From NCBI RefSeq assembly GCF_902806695.1, contig NZ_CADCXN010000050.1:1-53785 (forward strand): 53,785 nt of DNA, given 5' to 3'. Each line of letters starts with the position of its first letter. The stretch's first letter is position 1. The DNA comes from Candidatus Methylobacter favarea (lineage in GTDB: Bacteria > Pseudomonadota > Gammaproteobacteria > Methylococcales > Methylomonadaceae). This document shows positions 1 to 9,304 of the stretch, in pieces. The position numbers and the translations under genes are program-made. The notes under the pieces were generated by a model. The model was given only the letters and a program-made list of their open reading frames with translations. It was not told where the DNA came from and searched no databases.

Positions 1-480
1 GCTTTTTAGCGGCTCGTCTTTGATAGTCAGGTAAGATTGAAATACCTTGATCTTATCAAACCTTTAATGTGGTTTTGGCGCTTTTAAAATACGTTCTAAG
101 ATTATTGAGTCAGCGACGCCTGACCAGCTCGCTCTTCCTGAACATCTTGCCCCAGTTCTTCGGTAGCCATAGTCCCCAGATGGTTTTCTTTATTATGATG
201 AAATCGATGTAGGCGCGGAGATTCGGTTGTTATTTGCCAGTGACCGCTGGTAATGCCGGGTTCGGTGTAAAATTTTACATTGGCCAAGCCCTTGAAAGAT
301 ACAACCCATCCCCTAATTAAATAATTAAAGTTGGGACATAGTAGTGGTTCATTTTCACTATTTCTTATTAGAACTGATCTTTAAATTGCCTGTTAGCATT
401 AGGAAAAAAAGGCAGTATGTTTTGTGAGAATACTGCTACATTAAATCTCTTAACGCTGGAGGTGGGAGAGGTTATTATTT

Positions 481-825
481 TTAATATGAATAGGGTACTT
501 TGAGAACCAAGCCATCCTTCTCAAAAATGGCAGTGTGAGGTCTGCCGGAAACCGGTCGCCCCGCGTTTCGGCCAATTGTCAACGGATCGCAGTGGACTGG
601 TGAGAGCGATACCCAGTCCTCCTGTTACCTCATCTCGGATAATGGTATTGTATTGCAAGGAACCATCGTGGTTGATTTTTGCAAGGTATTTTTTCTATCC
701 CCACCCGAACAACCGGTTCCTAACAGGCCCATATCGTTCAGATCGACGAAACAGTCTCGATAAATAGCATATTTCCCCATGTCCGAATTAGACTCACCGG
801 CACGATCAACGCCAGTGAAGTTCAC
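481..825 (-). pseudogene. Possible coding relic with an internal stop
   Basis: One minus-strand frame runs from 825 to a TAA at 481-483 and is interrupted by a single TAA at 625-627. The residues on both sides look protein-like, for example NFTGVDRAGESNSDMGKYA before the stop and RPHTAIFEKDGLVLKVPYSY after it. I do not recognise the family. Chance is possible, because the region is short and no similarity search could be done. Confidence 0.25.
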
Positions 826-905
826 GACGTCATGTCAGGGGCGACATAATTTCCAGGAAAGTTATTGAGGAGCTGATTTACAACTAAGTGAGAATAATCC
901 CTTCC

Positions 906-1205
906 CTAATGATGGATGAGATCGTTAGAGGAAGGAAAATCGTCATCGATGATGCCTTTACTTTTGTTCAGCAAAGTTTGAATGCCGACCGATAGAACTC
1001 TGCGCTCGTGTTTACCAATGTAGTCTCTTTCATAGAAAGAGTTGTAGGGGCTGTTCTGTCTGCAATGCCAAGATACCGGTATTTGTCGCCATCGCTGAGG
1101 ATGAAGTTGGAGACGCCCATGCAAGCTGCTACGTCGCAGATCCTTTCCATTCGGGGCACTGGCCATGACTATCCGGCCCTTACTGAAACTGATGGGAGCC
1201 TCTTT
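906..1205 (-). pseudogene. Frameshifted coding relic, unknown family
   Basis: Three consecutive pieces read sensibly on the minus strand but in alternating frames. The first carries KEAPISFSKGRIVMASAPNG, the second carries VSNFILSDGDKYRYLGIAD and TSAEFYRS, and the third returns to the first frame with NKSKGIIDDDFPSSNDLIHH and a stop at about 906. That pattern is what a gene broken by two small indels would give. I cannot name the family. The stretch has no start codon in a good context. Confidence 0.35.
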
Positions 1206-1382
1206 TAATGCATGGGGCTGCTAGACAAGCACCGTGATGATAACGTGATGATAAAATGCCGCCGGCTGGTCGAATTGGTGGGCAAGGATTGGTAAGCGAG
1301 GTTTCGTTAAACAGATGGGCATTCTCATCTCCTGCCTTAGTACAAACAGTTGGTGTAGTCGGAAGTGACTATATAATTGTTG

Positions 1383-1568
1383 TCATAGGTTAGAGGAAGC
1401 CACGAGAGACCTCCGACGCCAAAGACCTTTTCGTATCGGGGCAAATTCGATAACCGTGCCGAGCCCGTAATAGCCTACTTCCTCCTCCATGTAAGTGATT
1501 GCGCTTTGACCATGGGGCAGCACGAAAAAATCGTCGGTTAGTGAGAACTTAAGTAATTCTGTGCCGCA
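1383..1568 (-). pseudogene. Possible coding relic, unknown family
   Basis: A minus-strand frame of about 61 codons ends at TGA 1383-1385 and includes LTDDFFVLPHGQSAITYMEE followed by EVGYYGLGTVIEFAPIRKG. The composition is protein-like. The frame is open upstream only to about 1568 and lacks a good ribosome binding site. An internal ATG at 1490 could start a peptide of about 35 residues. It lies upstream of, and on the same strand as, the 906-1205 relic, so both could derive from one decayed gene. Confidence 0.25.
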
Positions 1569-1756
1569 AATTGCTATTTTCTCTCAACGAATACGGCAAA
1601 AAATCTGTAATATCGTAACGCAAGACGTTGCCGCCGAATCAGTATCCTAAGTTATCCGGTAAATTAGTAGATATGCATTTCCTTATCCAGAAACTACTCT
1701 TCATAAGAGGGTTTCTGTGTCTTTTTAAGAGAAAGATAGGATAGAAATAATCCATT

Positions 1757-3649
1757 TTAGTGTAATTTCGTCAAAAAAGACGGATCAATTCGACAGCCGC
1801 CGGTCTCCGGATGATCCAGTACATCCTGTTCAAAGTCTCGGTGTGAAGGAAGCTGGAAAGAAATGCGGCTGATTTTTCCACCGGAAAATTCAAACTCCAT
1901 CGCGCCGCCTTTAACTCGTGATCTGTTTTCTTGCAGGGTGAATAACAAAATTCCTACATTATTTGCAGCTTTTCCCAACTGATCAGGAGCCGGACGCGCG
2001 CAGCTCAGCTCACTTACAGACAAAGCGGCAAAAACTTGCGCCAACTGCTGCGCATCCACAATAATCCCTTCCCCGGGAATCATTGCAACAGGAGAGGCAG
2101 GTGTTGAAGGACCGGTACCGGTAACAACAGCAGTAGTTGCAGCAGAGACGGCAGGCGCTGACGCAGCAATTGCCGGCTTCAACAGTGTTTCCAGGCCGAA
2201 GTCGCCCAAATGATTTTGCAGCAGCACCGTACCATCACCGCGTTTTCCTGTGATTAACAAAGGATAGAGCTGGCGTTCCATTTCGGTGATATTGGGGTTT
2301 TTCAGCACGGAAATCAGCTGCCGCTCTATGGATTTAAGGGGAGTAAAAAATTGCTCCTTTTTCTGGCCTGATTCGCTAATCTGATTCCAATCCGAAGGAG
2401 TATTAACGGCTAATCCCATCGCTTTCATTACCGCATAATCATCACTTGCAAGGCACTGACTAAAATCTTTACTGCGATAAGCGGCCATTATTTTAGGGCG
2501 AATGTCATCACTCATCGCTTTCTGCGGAGAGATATTGTAGTTTTTCCAGTCATTGTTTTTGGTCAGGAAGTAATAAATAACGGCATTGCGATCAAACTTA
2601 TTAAATCCCAGGTCTTTCATAAGCACTTTCAGTTTTCGGCAATTACTCTCCATTTCTTCGTAGTTATTCCAGTCCGGTTTTAAATTTGGCTTGGCCGGAT
2701 GTTTTGCTTGTTCAATCAGCTGCTGCAGATTTATTTCTCCGCTAGCGGATTTTATTGGCGAATAGCCTATTTCTTCCATTGATAAGTCACGCGCATCGGG
2801 CAGGCCATCTGCATTGGTCTTAAGCAATAAAGACGGAAGAATTTCGGGATAAATTTTTAGTTCACCCAACGGCTGGGTATTTGAACTAAACAGGTTGGCT
2901 CCGCCTTCGGCTACTTCATATACCTTAAACACGATCTGGTTAAGGGTTCCTGTTTTGCCTGAGAAAGAAGCTGCCGCAGGCAGTGAATGGGATTCCGAGC
3001 TATGTTTAACCGATGGCTGCTTGGCTGGCTCAGCAGGAGCAGCAGAAGCAGAAGCTGTCGCTGTTTGCTGGTTGTTTTTTACCCATTGCCCGGCAACCTG
3101 ACCCATGATGGCAACGCCCATGCCTACTCCCGTGAGGGCCAGTAGATTGCTTGCGGCATTTATATCGCCAACCAATCCTGCTACATCAAGATCACTGTTG
3201 GCATTGGTGTAAAAATTATAATCGACCATGGTTTGTTTACCCGAGTTCAGTCGTATCCACGGAGTCAGGTAAACTTTCTTAGCATCGAATTTGAAGTTGC
3301 ATTTTCCTGCGCCGGCCTGATATAAAAAACCGGGGGCTTCACTGTTAAATTTGAGGATATCGTTACGAACGCTATAAATCAGGGCCGCGGATAACTCGCT
3401 TTTCTCATAAGACGGGGTCATATTAGTGCATCCGCTCTTTAATACACTGTTCCCTTTAAAATCGAACTCAGAAATCAGTCGCAAATAATAATCATCGCCA
3501 TCAATGACTTGAAAACCCGGCAGAGGCTGGAATGGGCTGGCTTGAATGGCTGGATGATCAATGGCAATTTGCCGGGAAGTGGCGCATCCTGACAATAATG
3601 CGGCAGTAAATAAAACAAATCTTGATGACAAGATATTACGAATGCGCAT
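1757..3649 (-). CDS. Large predicted lipoprotein, function unknown
   Basis: This 630-residue protein begins with a lipoprotein signal: basic MRIRN, a hydrophobic stretch, and an LLSGC lipobox with the cysteine near residue 22, so it should be exported and anchored to a membrane. A glycine-rich hydrophobic segment around residues 160-190 is followed by an Ala/Pro/Ser-rich linker and a second Ala/Pro/Thr-rich linker near residues 480-510, suggesting at least three domains. I recognise no catalytic motif. It stands alone: the biotin operon ends about 220 bases before its start codon on the same strand. An outer-membrane or periplasmic assembly role would be guesswork. Confidence is for a real gene, not for a function. 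Confidence 0.85.
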   Translation of the reverse strand: MRIRNILSSRFVLFTAALLSGCATSRQIAIDHPAIQASPFQPLPGFQVIDGDDYYLRLISEFDFKGNSVLKSGCTNMTPSYEKSELSAALIYSVRNDILKFNSEAPGFLYQAGAGKCNFKFDAKKVYLTPWIRLNSGKQTMVDYNFYTNANSDLDVAGLVGDINAASNLLALTGVGMGVAIMGQVAGQWVKNNQQTATASASAAPAEPAKQPSVKHSSESHSLPAAASFSGKTGTLNQIVFKVYEVAEGGANLFSSNTQPLGELKIYPEILPSLLLKTNADGLPDARDLSMEEIGYSPIKSASGEINLQQLIEQAKHPAKPNLKPDWNNYEEMESNCRKLKVLMKDLGFNKFDRNAVIYYFLTKNNDWKNYNISPQKAMSDDIRPKIMAAYRSKDFSQCLASDDYAVMKAMGLAVNTPSDWNQISESGQKKEQFFTPLKSIERQLISVLKNPNITEMERQLYPLLITGKRGDGTVLLQNHLGDFGLETLLKPAIAASAPAVSAATTAVVTGTGPSTPASPVAMIPGEGIIVDAQQLAQVFAALSVSELSCARPAPDQLGKAANNVGILLFTLQENRSRVKGGAMEFEFSGGKISRISFQLPSHRDFEQDVLDHPETGGCRIDPSFLTKLH

Positions 3650-3870
3650 GTATTAACCTTGTGCCGTAAGCTAAACGGCAAATAATCCGGAAAAGGTAAA
3701 AATAATGAGTGGAGTTACCGGGAGTCATTATCATATTCTGGTTTGTCAAGCTGTTTTTATGGATAGAATGTTGAGACTCCTGAGTGAGATCTTCTGGATA
3801 GTAATAGTTGAGATTGCGGCATAATTCAATCCGGAGGATTTAATCATCAATATTTTGGCACAAGGTAGGC

Positions 3871-4542
3871 TTAATAAGGCTTAGGAAACTGTAACTGTTT
3901 CCCTAAAAAGTTGAAATCGGCAACTTTCATGTAGGGCAGCACGCCCACTAAAGGCACATCCAGAGAGCTTTGTAAGGTCTGAATATTTTCTTTTAGGTTC
4001 AATAGCTTAGGATCAGTGCACGCGGCCATCCAGCCTGCGTATTTTATGCCTGAATAACGGATTGCTTCATGCGTCAATATAGCATGATTGATGCAGCCTA
4101 GCCTGATAGCAACAACCATAATAACTGGCAAACCCAGTAATTTTGCCAAATCGCTGATTCTTTCCCGCTCGTTTAATGGGGTATACCAGCCGCCGGCGCC
4201 TTCGACTAAGACTATTTCCGTTAATTCTTTCAGAGCATTAAACGCTGCAACAACTTTTTTCAAATTAACCGGATTTTTTGTTCCCGCAATATGAGGCGAG
4301 GCTGCAAGCTCATAGGCATAAAAATTGATGAGATCATAGCTGATTCTTAATGAGGCATTCTCCTGTATCAGCAATGCATCTTCATTTTTCAACTTCCCTT
4401 CCTGGAACGAACAACCGGAGGCGACAGGTTTCATACCTGCGACAGATTTTCCCTGGGCCTTAAAGTAGCGCATTAAAGCAACCGTAGCCCAGGTTTTGCC
4501 TGCGTTGGTATCGGTGCCGGTTATAAAGAAGCCTTTTCCCAT
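3871..4542 (-). CDS. bioD: ATP-dependent dethiobiotin synthetase
   Basis: BioD closes the ureido ring of biotin by carboxylating 7,8-diaminopelargonate with CO2 and ATP to give dethiobiotin in the cytoplasm. The 223-residue length is normal for the family. The P-loop GTDTNAGKT lies at residues 9-17 and the second conserved motif VEGAGGWYTPL is present near residue 115. It is the last gene of a tight minus-strand operon, bioB-bioF-bioH-bioC-bioD, starting six bases after the bioC stop. No bioA (diaminopelargonate aminotransferase) is present in the window, so that step must be encoded elsewhere. Confidence 0.95.
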   Translation of the reverse strand: MGKGFFITGTDTNAGKTWATVALMRYFKAQGKSVAGMKPVASGCSFQEGKLKNEDALLIQENASLRISYDLINFYAYELAASPHIAGTKNPVNLKKVVAAFNALKELTEIVLVEGAGGWYTPLNERERISDLAKLLGLPVIMVVAIRLGCINHAILTHEAIRYSGIKYAGWMAACTDPKLLNLKENIQTLQSSLDVPLVGVLPYMKVADFNFLGKQLQFPKPY

Positions 4543-4548
4543 GACGGT

Positions 4549-5352
4549 TTACACCTCCGCCGTGGCTATAATGACTTCAAAGGTCGCCGGAATAAGCTCA
4601 CCCGATCTGTGTTTTTCATAAGCGGTAATCATGCCTTGCATATGTGTCCGGGTGGTGATTTTTTTATTGCGTCCGATGAGGGCGTTGTGTGCCCCCAACT
4701 GTTTCAGCTCTCGCATTAATTCCCATACCGAATAGTAATTTGATATATAAGTTTTAGTTTTAATCCGTATATCCTTAAACCCTGCCAATTGCAGGAAGTG
4801 TTTCAGCTGTGCAGCACTGTAAAATTCATTAACATGACTGTAGTCATCGACTTCTGCCCAGGCTCCCTTTAATTCCTTTAGCGTTTGCGGACCAAATGTC
4901 GAAAAAACCAGCTGTTTACGGGATTTCAGGATTCGCTGAATATCGGCAAAAACAGCTTCAAGATTTCTGCACCATTGCAAGGCAAGACTGGAGAATACCA
5001 AATCTACGGATTTTTCAATGATCGGCAATAACTCTGCATCAGCACATACATAGCCAATATTGCTATGATTTATCAGCTTGTTGCGGCTTGTATGCAGCAT
5101 AGGCCAGGCAATATCTAGCGCAATAATCTGCTGCAGGCTGGCGCGAGGTACAGTTCTCAACAATTCCCCCGTTAAAACGCCGGTGCCACAGCCTAAGTCG
5201 AGGATTGTACCGGCGGGATTTGCAATGTTGATAGAGTCCAGTAAGTCGCTGCCAACTCTGCGTTGTAATGCCGCAACTTTGTCATAAGTTGCCGAGGCTA
5301 GTGAAAAGGAGTGTTTAATCCTGTTTTTATCCAGGTTAAAAGCGGCGCTCAC
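4549..5352 (-). CDS. bioC: Malonyl-[acyl-carrier protein] O-methyltransferase
   Basis: BioC methylates the free carboxyl of malonyl-ACP with S-adenosylmethionine, disguising it so that fatty-acid synthase can build the pimeloyl chain of biotin. The 267-residue protein has the class I methyltransferase SAM-binding motif LDLGCGTG at residues 51-58 and the post-I acidic region IALDIAWPM. The C-terminal half is typical of BioC, including a methionine- and leucine-rich segment around WELMRELKQLGA. It lies between bioH (three-base gap) and bioD (six-base gap), which supports the call over other SAM methyltransferases. Confidence 0.94.
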   Translation of the reverse strand: MSAAFNLDKNRIKHSFSLASATYDKVAALQRRVGSDLLDSINIANPAGTILDLGCGTGVLTGELLRTVPRASLQQIIALDIAWPMLHTSRNKLINHSNIGYVCADAELLPIIEKSVDLVFSSLALQWCRNLEAVFADIQRILKSRKQLVFSTFGPQTLKELKGAWAEVDDYSHVNEFYSAAQLKHFLQLAGFKDIRIKTKTYISNYYSVWELMRELKQLGAHNALIGRNKKITTRTHMQGMITAYEKHRSGELIPATFEVIIATAEV

Positions 5353-5355
5353 TCT

Positions 5356-6120
5356 TTACTCCATAAAGCGGGAGATAATGGACAGCACCTCCTGCTGATG
5401 AGATAAAAACGGCACATGCCCGGCCTTGTCAATAATATTTAATTCCATTGCAGGCAATAGTTGCTGCATTTTTTGACCTACAGCTACAGGAACCAAAATA
5501 TCTTTATTGCCAAATATGCTGGCAACAGGAATGGCTATTTTGGATAAAACCGGCCTCAAGTCAGATTGCTTTAGAATTTTCAGGCCATCCTGCAAAGTTT
5601 GACTGTCAGGAATGTCACATTCATTTATTGCCGCTTCCAGCTCTTTCAACAGGACTTTATAACCGGGCAAATTATTAACCTGCAGGGTCAAAAAACGGAG
5701 AAGGGCAGTTCTGCAGTTTTTATTCAAATTATCTGCAAAGATATCCAGTAACTTGTCATCCATGCCAGGCCACTGTTGTTTTTGAGTAAAACAGGGATTG
5801 CCCGTCAGCAGGATCAGGGATCTGCAGCGGTCAGGGAACCAGTTGGCTATATCAAGCACCACAGTAGCTCCCAGCGACCAGCCTAGCCAGCAGATCGGCT
5901 CATCAGAAACCACATTAACCAGTGCTGTGCTGATTTGCTCCAAGGTAAAAGGCTCAATTTTTTCGCTTCGCCCATGCCCCGGCAAATCGATGCAGGTTAC
6001 TTTATAATGCTGTGCCAGCTGGCCGATAAAACTCCGCCAGATGCCGCTGTGCATTGCCCAGCCATGAACCATGACAATAGGCTTGCCTTTGCCGAAGGTT
6101 TCCCGGTAAATTTTCAGCAT
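5356..6120 (-). CDS. bioH: Pimeloyl-ACP methyl ester carboxylesterase
   Basis: BioH hydrolyses the methyl ester of pimeloyl-ACP, ending chain elongation and freeing pimeloyl-ACP for BioF. The 254-residue alpha/beta hydrolase has the oxyanion-side [10 protein letters not shown] near residue 19, the nucleophile elbow GWSLG with Ser82, an acid at Asp207 in GNKDILV, and the catalytic histidine at His235 in AGHVPFLS. Its start overlaps the 3' end of bioF by seven bases, showing translational coupling. Position between bioF and bioC matches the canonical bioBFHC arrangement, so assignment to BioH rather than a generic esterase is secure. Confidence 0.95.
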   Translation of the reverse strand: MLKIYRETFGKGKPIVMVHGWAMHSGIWRSFIGQLAQHYKVTCIDLPGHGRSEKIEPFTLEQISTALVNVVSDEPICWLGWSLGATVVLDIANWFPDRCRSLILLTGNPCFTQKQQWPGMDDKLLDIFADNLNKNCRTALLRFLTLQVNNLPGYKVLLKELEAAINECDIPDSQTLQDGLKILKQSDLRPVLSKIAIPVASIFGNKDILVPVAVGQKMQQLLPAMELNIIDKAGHVPFLSHQQEVLSIISRFME

Positions 6121-7277
6121 GTCATTGATTTAGCCAACGCATCCAGCAACTGGTCGATTTGTTGCTCTTCATGCATGGCGGAAAAAGTCACGCGCAACCT
6201 TGCACTGCCTTGAGGCACGGTAGGCGGGCGAATTGCGCTTATCAAAAATCCGGCATTCAGCAAGCCATTACTGATCTCCACTGCTCTTTTACTGTCTCCG
6301 ATGACAATAGGCTGGATTGGCGAAGATGACGCCATCACTTGCAATCCGAGTTGCTGCGCGCCGGACCTGAAGCGTGCAGTCAGTTTTTCAAGCTTGTCCC
6401 GGCGCCAGTTTTCCGCAATGACCAGTTTTAAGCTTGCCCGCGTTGCTTCTGCTATTGCTGCCGGTAAGGCGGTCGTATAAATATAAGTACGGGCTTTCTG
6501 GATCAGGGTTTCGATCAGTACTTCGGAGCCGGCCACGAACGCGCCAAACGTTCCGAAGCCTTTACCGAGAGTTCCCATCAATACTGCCACCTCATCTTGT
6601 TTAAGGCCATAATATTCCAGAAGCCCGCCGCCGTGCGCGCCGATAATGCCCAGTCCATGCGCATCGTCAACCATCAGCCAGGCATTATGGTTTTTTGCGA
6701 CTAGCGATAATTCCTTCAGCGGTGCAAAATCGCCATCCATACTGAATATTCCATCAGTGACAATCAGTTTATTGCCCGCTGCTTTTTGAAGACTTGTGCC
6801 GAGATGGTCAATATCGGCATGCGCATAACGTTTGAATCTTGCTCCCGACAACAATCCGCCATCCAGTAAAGAGGCATGGTTTAAGCGATCTTCAAACACC
6901 GTATCAGCGCGGCCCAATAATGAGGAGATAACCCCCATATTAGCCATATAACCGGTGGAAAATAACAAGGCACGGTCACGTCCGGTGAATGCCGCCAGTT
7001 CCTCTTCCAAAGCATGATGGGCAAAACTATGTCCGCAGATCAAATGCGCTGAACCGCTGCCGACCCCGTATTGATTGGCGGCAGTCTTAAAAGCTTTCAC
7101 CACATCCGGGTGATTGGCCATTCCCAAATAATCATTACTGCAAAAATTCAGTAGTTTTCTGCCGTCCAGTTGCAGATTGACGCCTTGAGGGGATTCGGTT
7201 ACCCGTCGTGATCGATACAGATTCTGCCGGGCAATATTTTCCAGATTGTCCGCTAACTGTGCAAACGCCGGAGTCAT
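6114..7277 (-). CDS. bioF: 8-amino-7-oxononanoate synthase
   Basis: BioF is the PLP-dependent enzyme that condenses pimeloyl-ACP with L-alanine to form 8-amino-7-oxononanoate (KAPA), the first committed step of biotin ring building. The 387-residue length is standard for the alpha-oxoamine synthase family. The cofactor lysine is Lys239 in MGTLGKGFG, and the PLP-contacting aspartate lies in VDDAHGLG around residues 203-210. The ring-stacking histidine region CGHSFAHH is also present. The start codon shares one base with the bioB stop region (ATGA type overlap at 7277), indicating coupling in the operon. Confidence 0.96.
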   Translation of the reverse strand: MTPAFAQLADNLENIARQNLYRSRRVTESPQGVNLQLDGRKLLNFCSNDYLGMANHPDVVKAFKTAANQYGVGSGSAHLICGHSFAHHALEEELAAFTGRDRALLFSTGYMANMGVISSLLGRADTVFEDRLNHASLLDGGLLSGARFKRYAHADIDHLGTSLQKAAGNKLIVTDGIFSMDGDFAPLKELSLVAKNHNAWLMVDDAHGLGIIGAHGGGLLEYYGLKQDEVAVLMGTLGKGFGTFGAFVAGSEVLIETLIQKARTYIYTTALPAAIAEATRASLKLVIAENWRRDKLEKLTARFRSGAQQLGLQVMASSSPIQPIVIGDSKRAVEISNGLLNAGFLISAIRPPTVPQGSARLRVTFSAMHEEQQIDQLLDALAKSMTC

Positions 7278-8272
7278 TACCCGTAACTTGAACCGCCGGA
7301 ATGCACGCCTAAACGATCAAATAAATCCAGGTCATGATTGGTCACTGGATTATCGGTGGTTAACAGCTTGTCGCCGTAAAAAATAGAATTGGCGCCTGCC
7401 AGAAAACACAACGCCTGCATTTCATCGCTCATTTTGCTGCGGCCTGCAGACAGCCGCACCCGCGACTTGGGCATCATGATTCTGGCAACCGCTATGGTTC
7501 TGATGAAGATAATGGGATCAAGCGCCGGCGTCCCCATTAAGGGTGTTCCTTCAACCTGCACCAGCATATTGACCGGCACACTTTCAGGATGCCGGGGCAT
7601 ATTGGCCAGCTCAATCAAAAGCCTGGAGCGATCCATATCGCTTTCACCCATGCCAATGATGCCGCCGCAGCATACATTAATCCCCGCATCCCTGACGCGC
7701 GCCAAGGTTTCCAGGCGATCCTGATAAGTACGCGTAGTGATGACCTCGGAATAATACTCTTCCGAGGTATCCAGGTTGTGATTGTAGTAATCCAGACCGC
7801 CTTCCTTTAGCCTGAGCGTTTGCTGATCAGTCAGCATTCCCAGGGTGACGCACGTTTCCAGGCCGAGTGCTTTAACACCTTGAACCATTTCTATTACCCG
7901 CTCAATATCCCGGTCTTTCGGTCTGCGCCAGGCCGCGCCCATGCAAAAGCGCGAGGCTCCCTGATCTTTGGCTTTTTGGGCGGCTTTCAAAACTGCATCA
8001 ACCGGCATTAGTGCTTCAAATGTAACACCGGCATCATAGCGCGCACTTTGCGGACAATAGCCGCAATCTTCGGAACACGACCCGGTTTTGATACTCAACA
8101 AACTGCTCACCTGAATTTCATTGGGATCGAAGTTTTCTCTATGGAGGCTTTGCGCTTTATAGATCAAGTCGCTAAAAGGCAACGCAAACAGGTCTTGAAC
8201 TTCGTCCAGTTGCCAGTTGTGACGAATTGACGGCGAAATTTGAATAGGGCTAATTGCAGGGTTTGCAGACAT
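7277..8272 (-). CDS. bioB: Biotin synthase (radical SAM)
   Basis: BioB inserts sulfur into dethiobiotin to form biotin, using a radical-SAM [4Fe-4S] cluster and a sacrificial [2Fe-2S] cluster. The radical SAM motif is CSEDCGYC, with cysteines at residues 66, 70 and 73. Other family hallmarks include [12 protein letters not shown] and the C-terminal arginine-containing VRLSAGR. The 331-residue length is normal. It is the first gene of the minus-strand bio operon, divergent from a comF-type gene with only 72 bases between the two starts, so both promoters must sit there. I could not identify a clean BirA operator in that gap. Confidence 0.97.
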   Translation of the reverse strand: MSANPAISPIQISPSIRHNWQLDEVQDLFALPFSDLIYKAQSLHRENFDPNEIQVSSLLSIKTGSCSEDCGYCPQSARYDAGVTFEALMPVDAVLKAAQKAKDQGASRFCMGAAWRRPKDRDIERVIEMVQGVKALGLETCVTLGMLTDQQTLRLKEGGLDYYNHNLDTSEEYYSEVITTRTYQDRLETLARVRDAGINVCCGGIIGMGESDMDRSRLLIELANMPRHPESVPVNMLVQVEGTPLMGTPALDPIIFIRTIAVARIMMPKSRVRLSAGRSKMSDEMQALCFLAGANSIFYGDKLLTTDNPVTNHDLDLFDRLGVHSGGSSYG

Positions 8273-8344
8273 TCTGTTAATCTCCAGCTACAGTATTACT
8301 AGGAAAGACAATCAAAGCTCACATGTCAACCTGTTTGAATTAAA

Positions 8345-9046
8345 ATGGTATCCAACTGGATCGATATTATACAGAATTACTTGCTTCCGCCTACCTGCAT
8401 ATTATGCGGCAGCCCCGGATTCAATTCCCGCGATATCTGTCATTCGTGTTACCGGCACTTGCCAGGAAATAATCAATGCTGTTATCAATGTGCTGAAGTT
8501 CTTGAAATACCTTCAGCCATTCCCATTCTTTGCGGTCGCTGCCTGAGTCTGCGCCCAGCTTTTGATGAAACCTTTGCTCCGTTTATTCATCAGGGAGCAA
8601 TAAGGTATTTGATTACCTCATTAAAGTTTAACGCCGATTACAAGAATGCGCGCTTGCTTGGAATGTTATTGGCAGAGCGCCTGGACAAAAGAGCTAAAAG
8701 ACCGGATTGTATTTTGCCGGTTCCGCTGCATAAAGCTCGCTACCGTCAACGCGGATTCAATCAGGCCATTGAAATCGCCAGAACTGTTTCCAGGGAATTA
8801 CAGATTCCGTTAGACCTTGTTTCATGTCATAGACATCGCAATACCCCGCATCAAACAGCATTATCGGCAAAAAAACGCAGAAAGAACCTTAAAAATGCTT
8901 TTTCCATAATCAAACCCCTCTATGCGCAACATATTGCCATCCTTGATGATGTGATGACTACAGGTTCAACCGTCCATGAACTGGCTGCGGTGTTAAAAAA
9001 TGCCGGGGTTGGCAAGGTTGATGTTTGGGTGTGCGCGAGGGCTTGA
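8345..9046 (+). CDS. ComF/GntX family phosphoribosyltransferase-like protein
   Basis: This 233-residue protein has the ComF architecture: an N-terminal zinc-ribbon-like region with cysteines in CILCGS, CHSCYRH, CCYQCAE and CGRC, and a C-terminal phosphoribosyltransferase fold with the PRPP-binding loop around ILDDVMTTGSTV. The KARYRQRGFNQA segment before it is highly characteristic. ComF proteins are needed for DNA uptake in naturally competent bacteria, and GntX-type members are linked to DNA use as a nutrient. The biochemical role is still not settled. It is commonly found next to bioB in gammaproteobacteria, as here, reading divergently from it. Confidence 0.92.
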   Translation: MVSNWIDIIQNYLLPPTCILCGSPGFNSRDICHSCYRHLPGNNQCCYQCAEVLEIPSAIPILCGRCLSLRPAFDETFAPFIHQGAIRYLITSLKFNADYKNARLLGMLLAERLDKRAKRPDCILPVPLHKARYRQRGFNQAIEIARTVSRELQIPLDLVSCHRHRNTPHQTALSAKKRRKNLKNAFSIIKPLYAQHIAILDDVMTTGSTVHELAAVLKNAGVGKVDVWVCARA

Positions 9047-9247
9047 GCTATACCTGAAGCACAAGCTAAAGTTAACGCATTGCAGGCCAACTTAAATCAC
9101 TGACAGCCAAACCTGATATTGAACAGGAAAGTCATGTGCAAAGAGGCTGAAGTTAATACAAGGTGGTTAAATACACGGGGCCGCTGGTTAATTAAGCTCT
9201 ACGCAGTGTTGATCCGGCCCGAGCCTGAACTTGAACTTCAAAAATGA

Positions 9248-9274
9248 TTAGCACTCTGAGATGGGGAGTGCTAG
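9248..9274 (+). promoter_or_regulatory. CIRCE operator (HrcA binding site) upstream of rpoH
   Basis: The sequence reads TTAGCACTC, nine bases, GAGTGCTAG. That is the CIRCE consensus with one mismatch at the last base. It lies 30 bases before the rpoH start. A sigma-70-like promoter, TTAGCA at 9248-9253 and TAGAAT at 9272-9277 with an 18-base spacer, would lie inside it, so HrcA bound here should block transcription. The promoter overlap is my inference; the operator is seen directly. Confidence 0.85.
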
Positions 9275-9304
9275 AATTTATACAGATTTTAAAGAGGTCA
9301 CATT

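Larger units (their letters stand above)
1..1756. other. Gene-poor region with coding relics
   Basis: No intact gene with a convincing start and length is visible here. Several minus-strand stretches read like protein but switch frame or contain stops, and three are listed separately as relics (481-825, 906-1205, 1383-1568). No RNA gene, promoter or repeat could be identified with confidence. Confidence 0.5.

Noticed and set aside
8273-8344. A BirA operator between bioB and comF
   Set aside because: Only a weak half-site-like GGTTGACA on the minus strand was seen; the expected TTGTAAACC/GGTTTACAA pair is not present.
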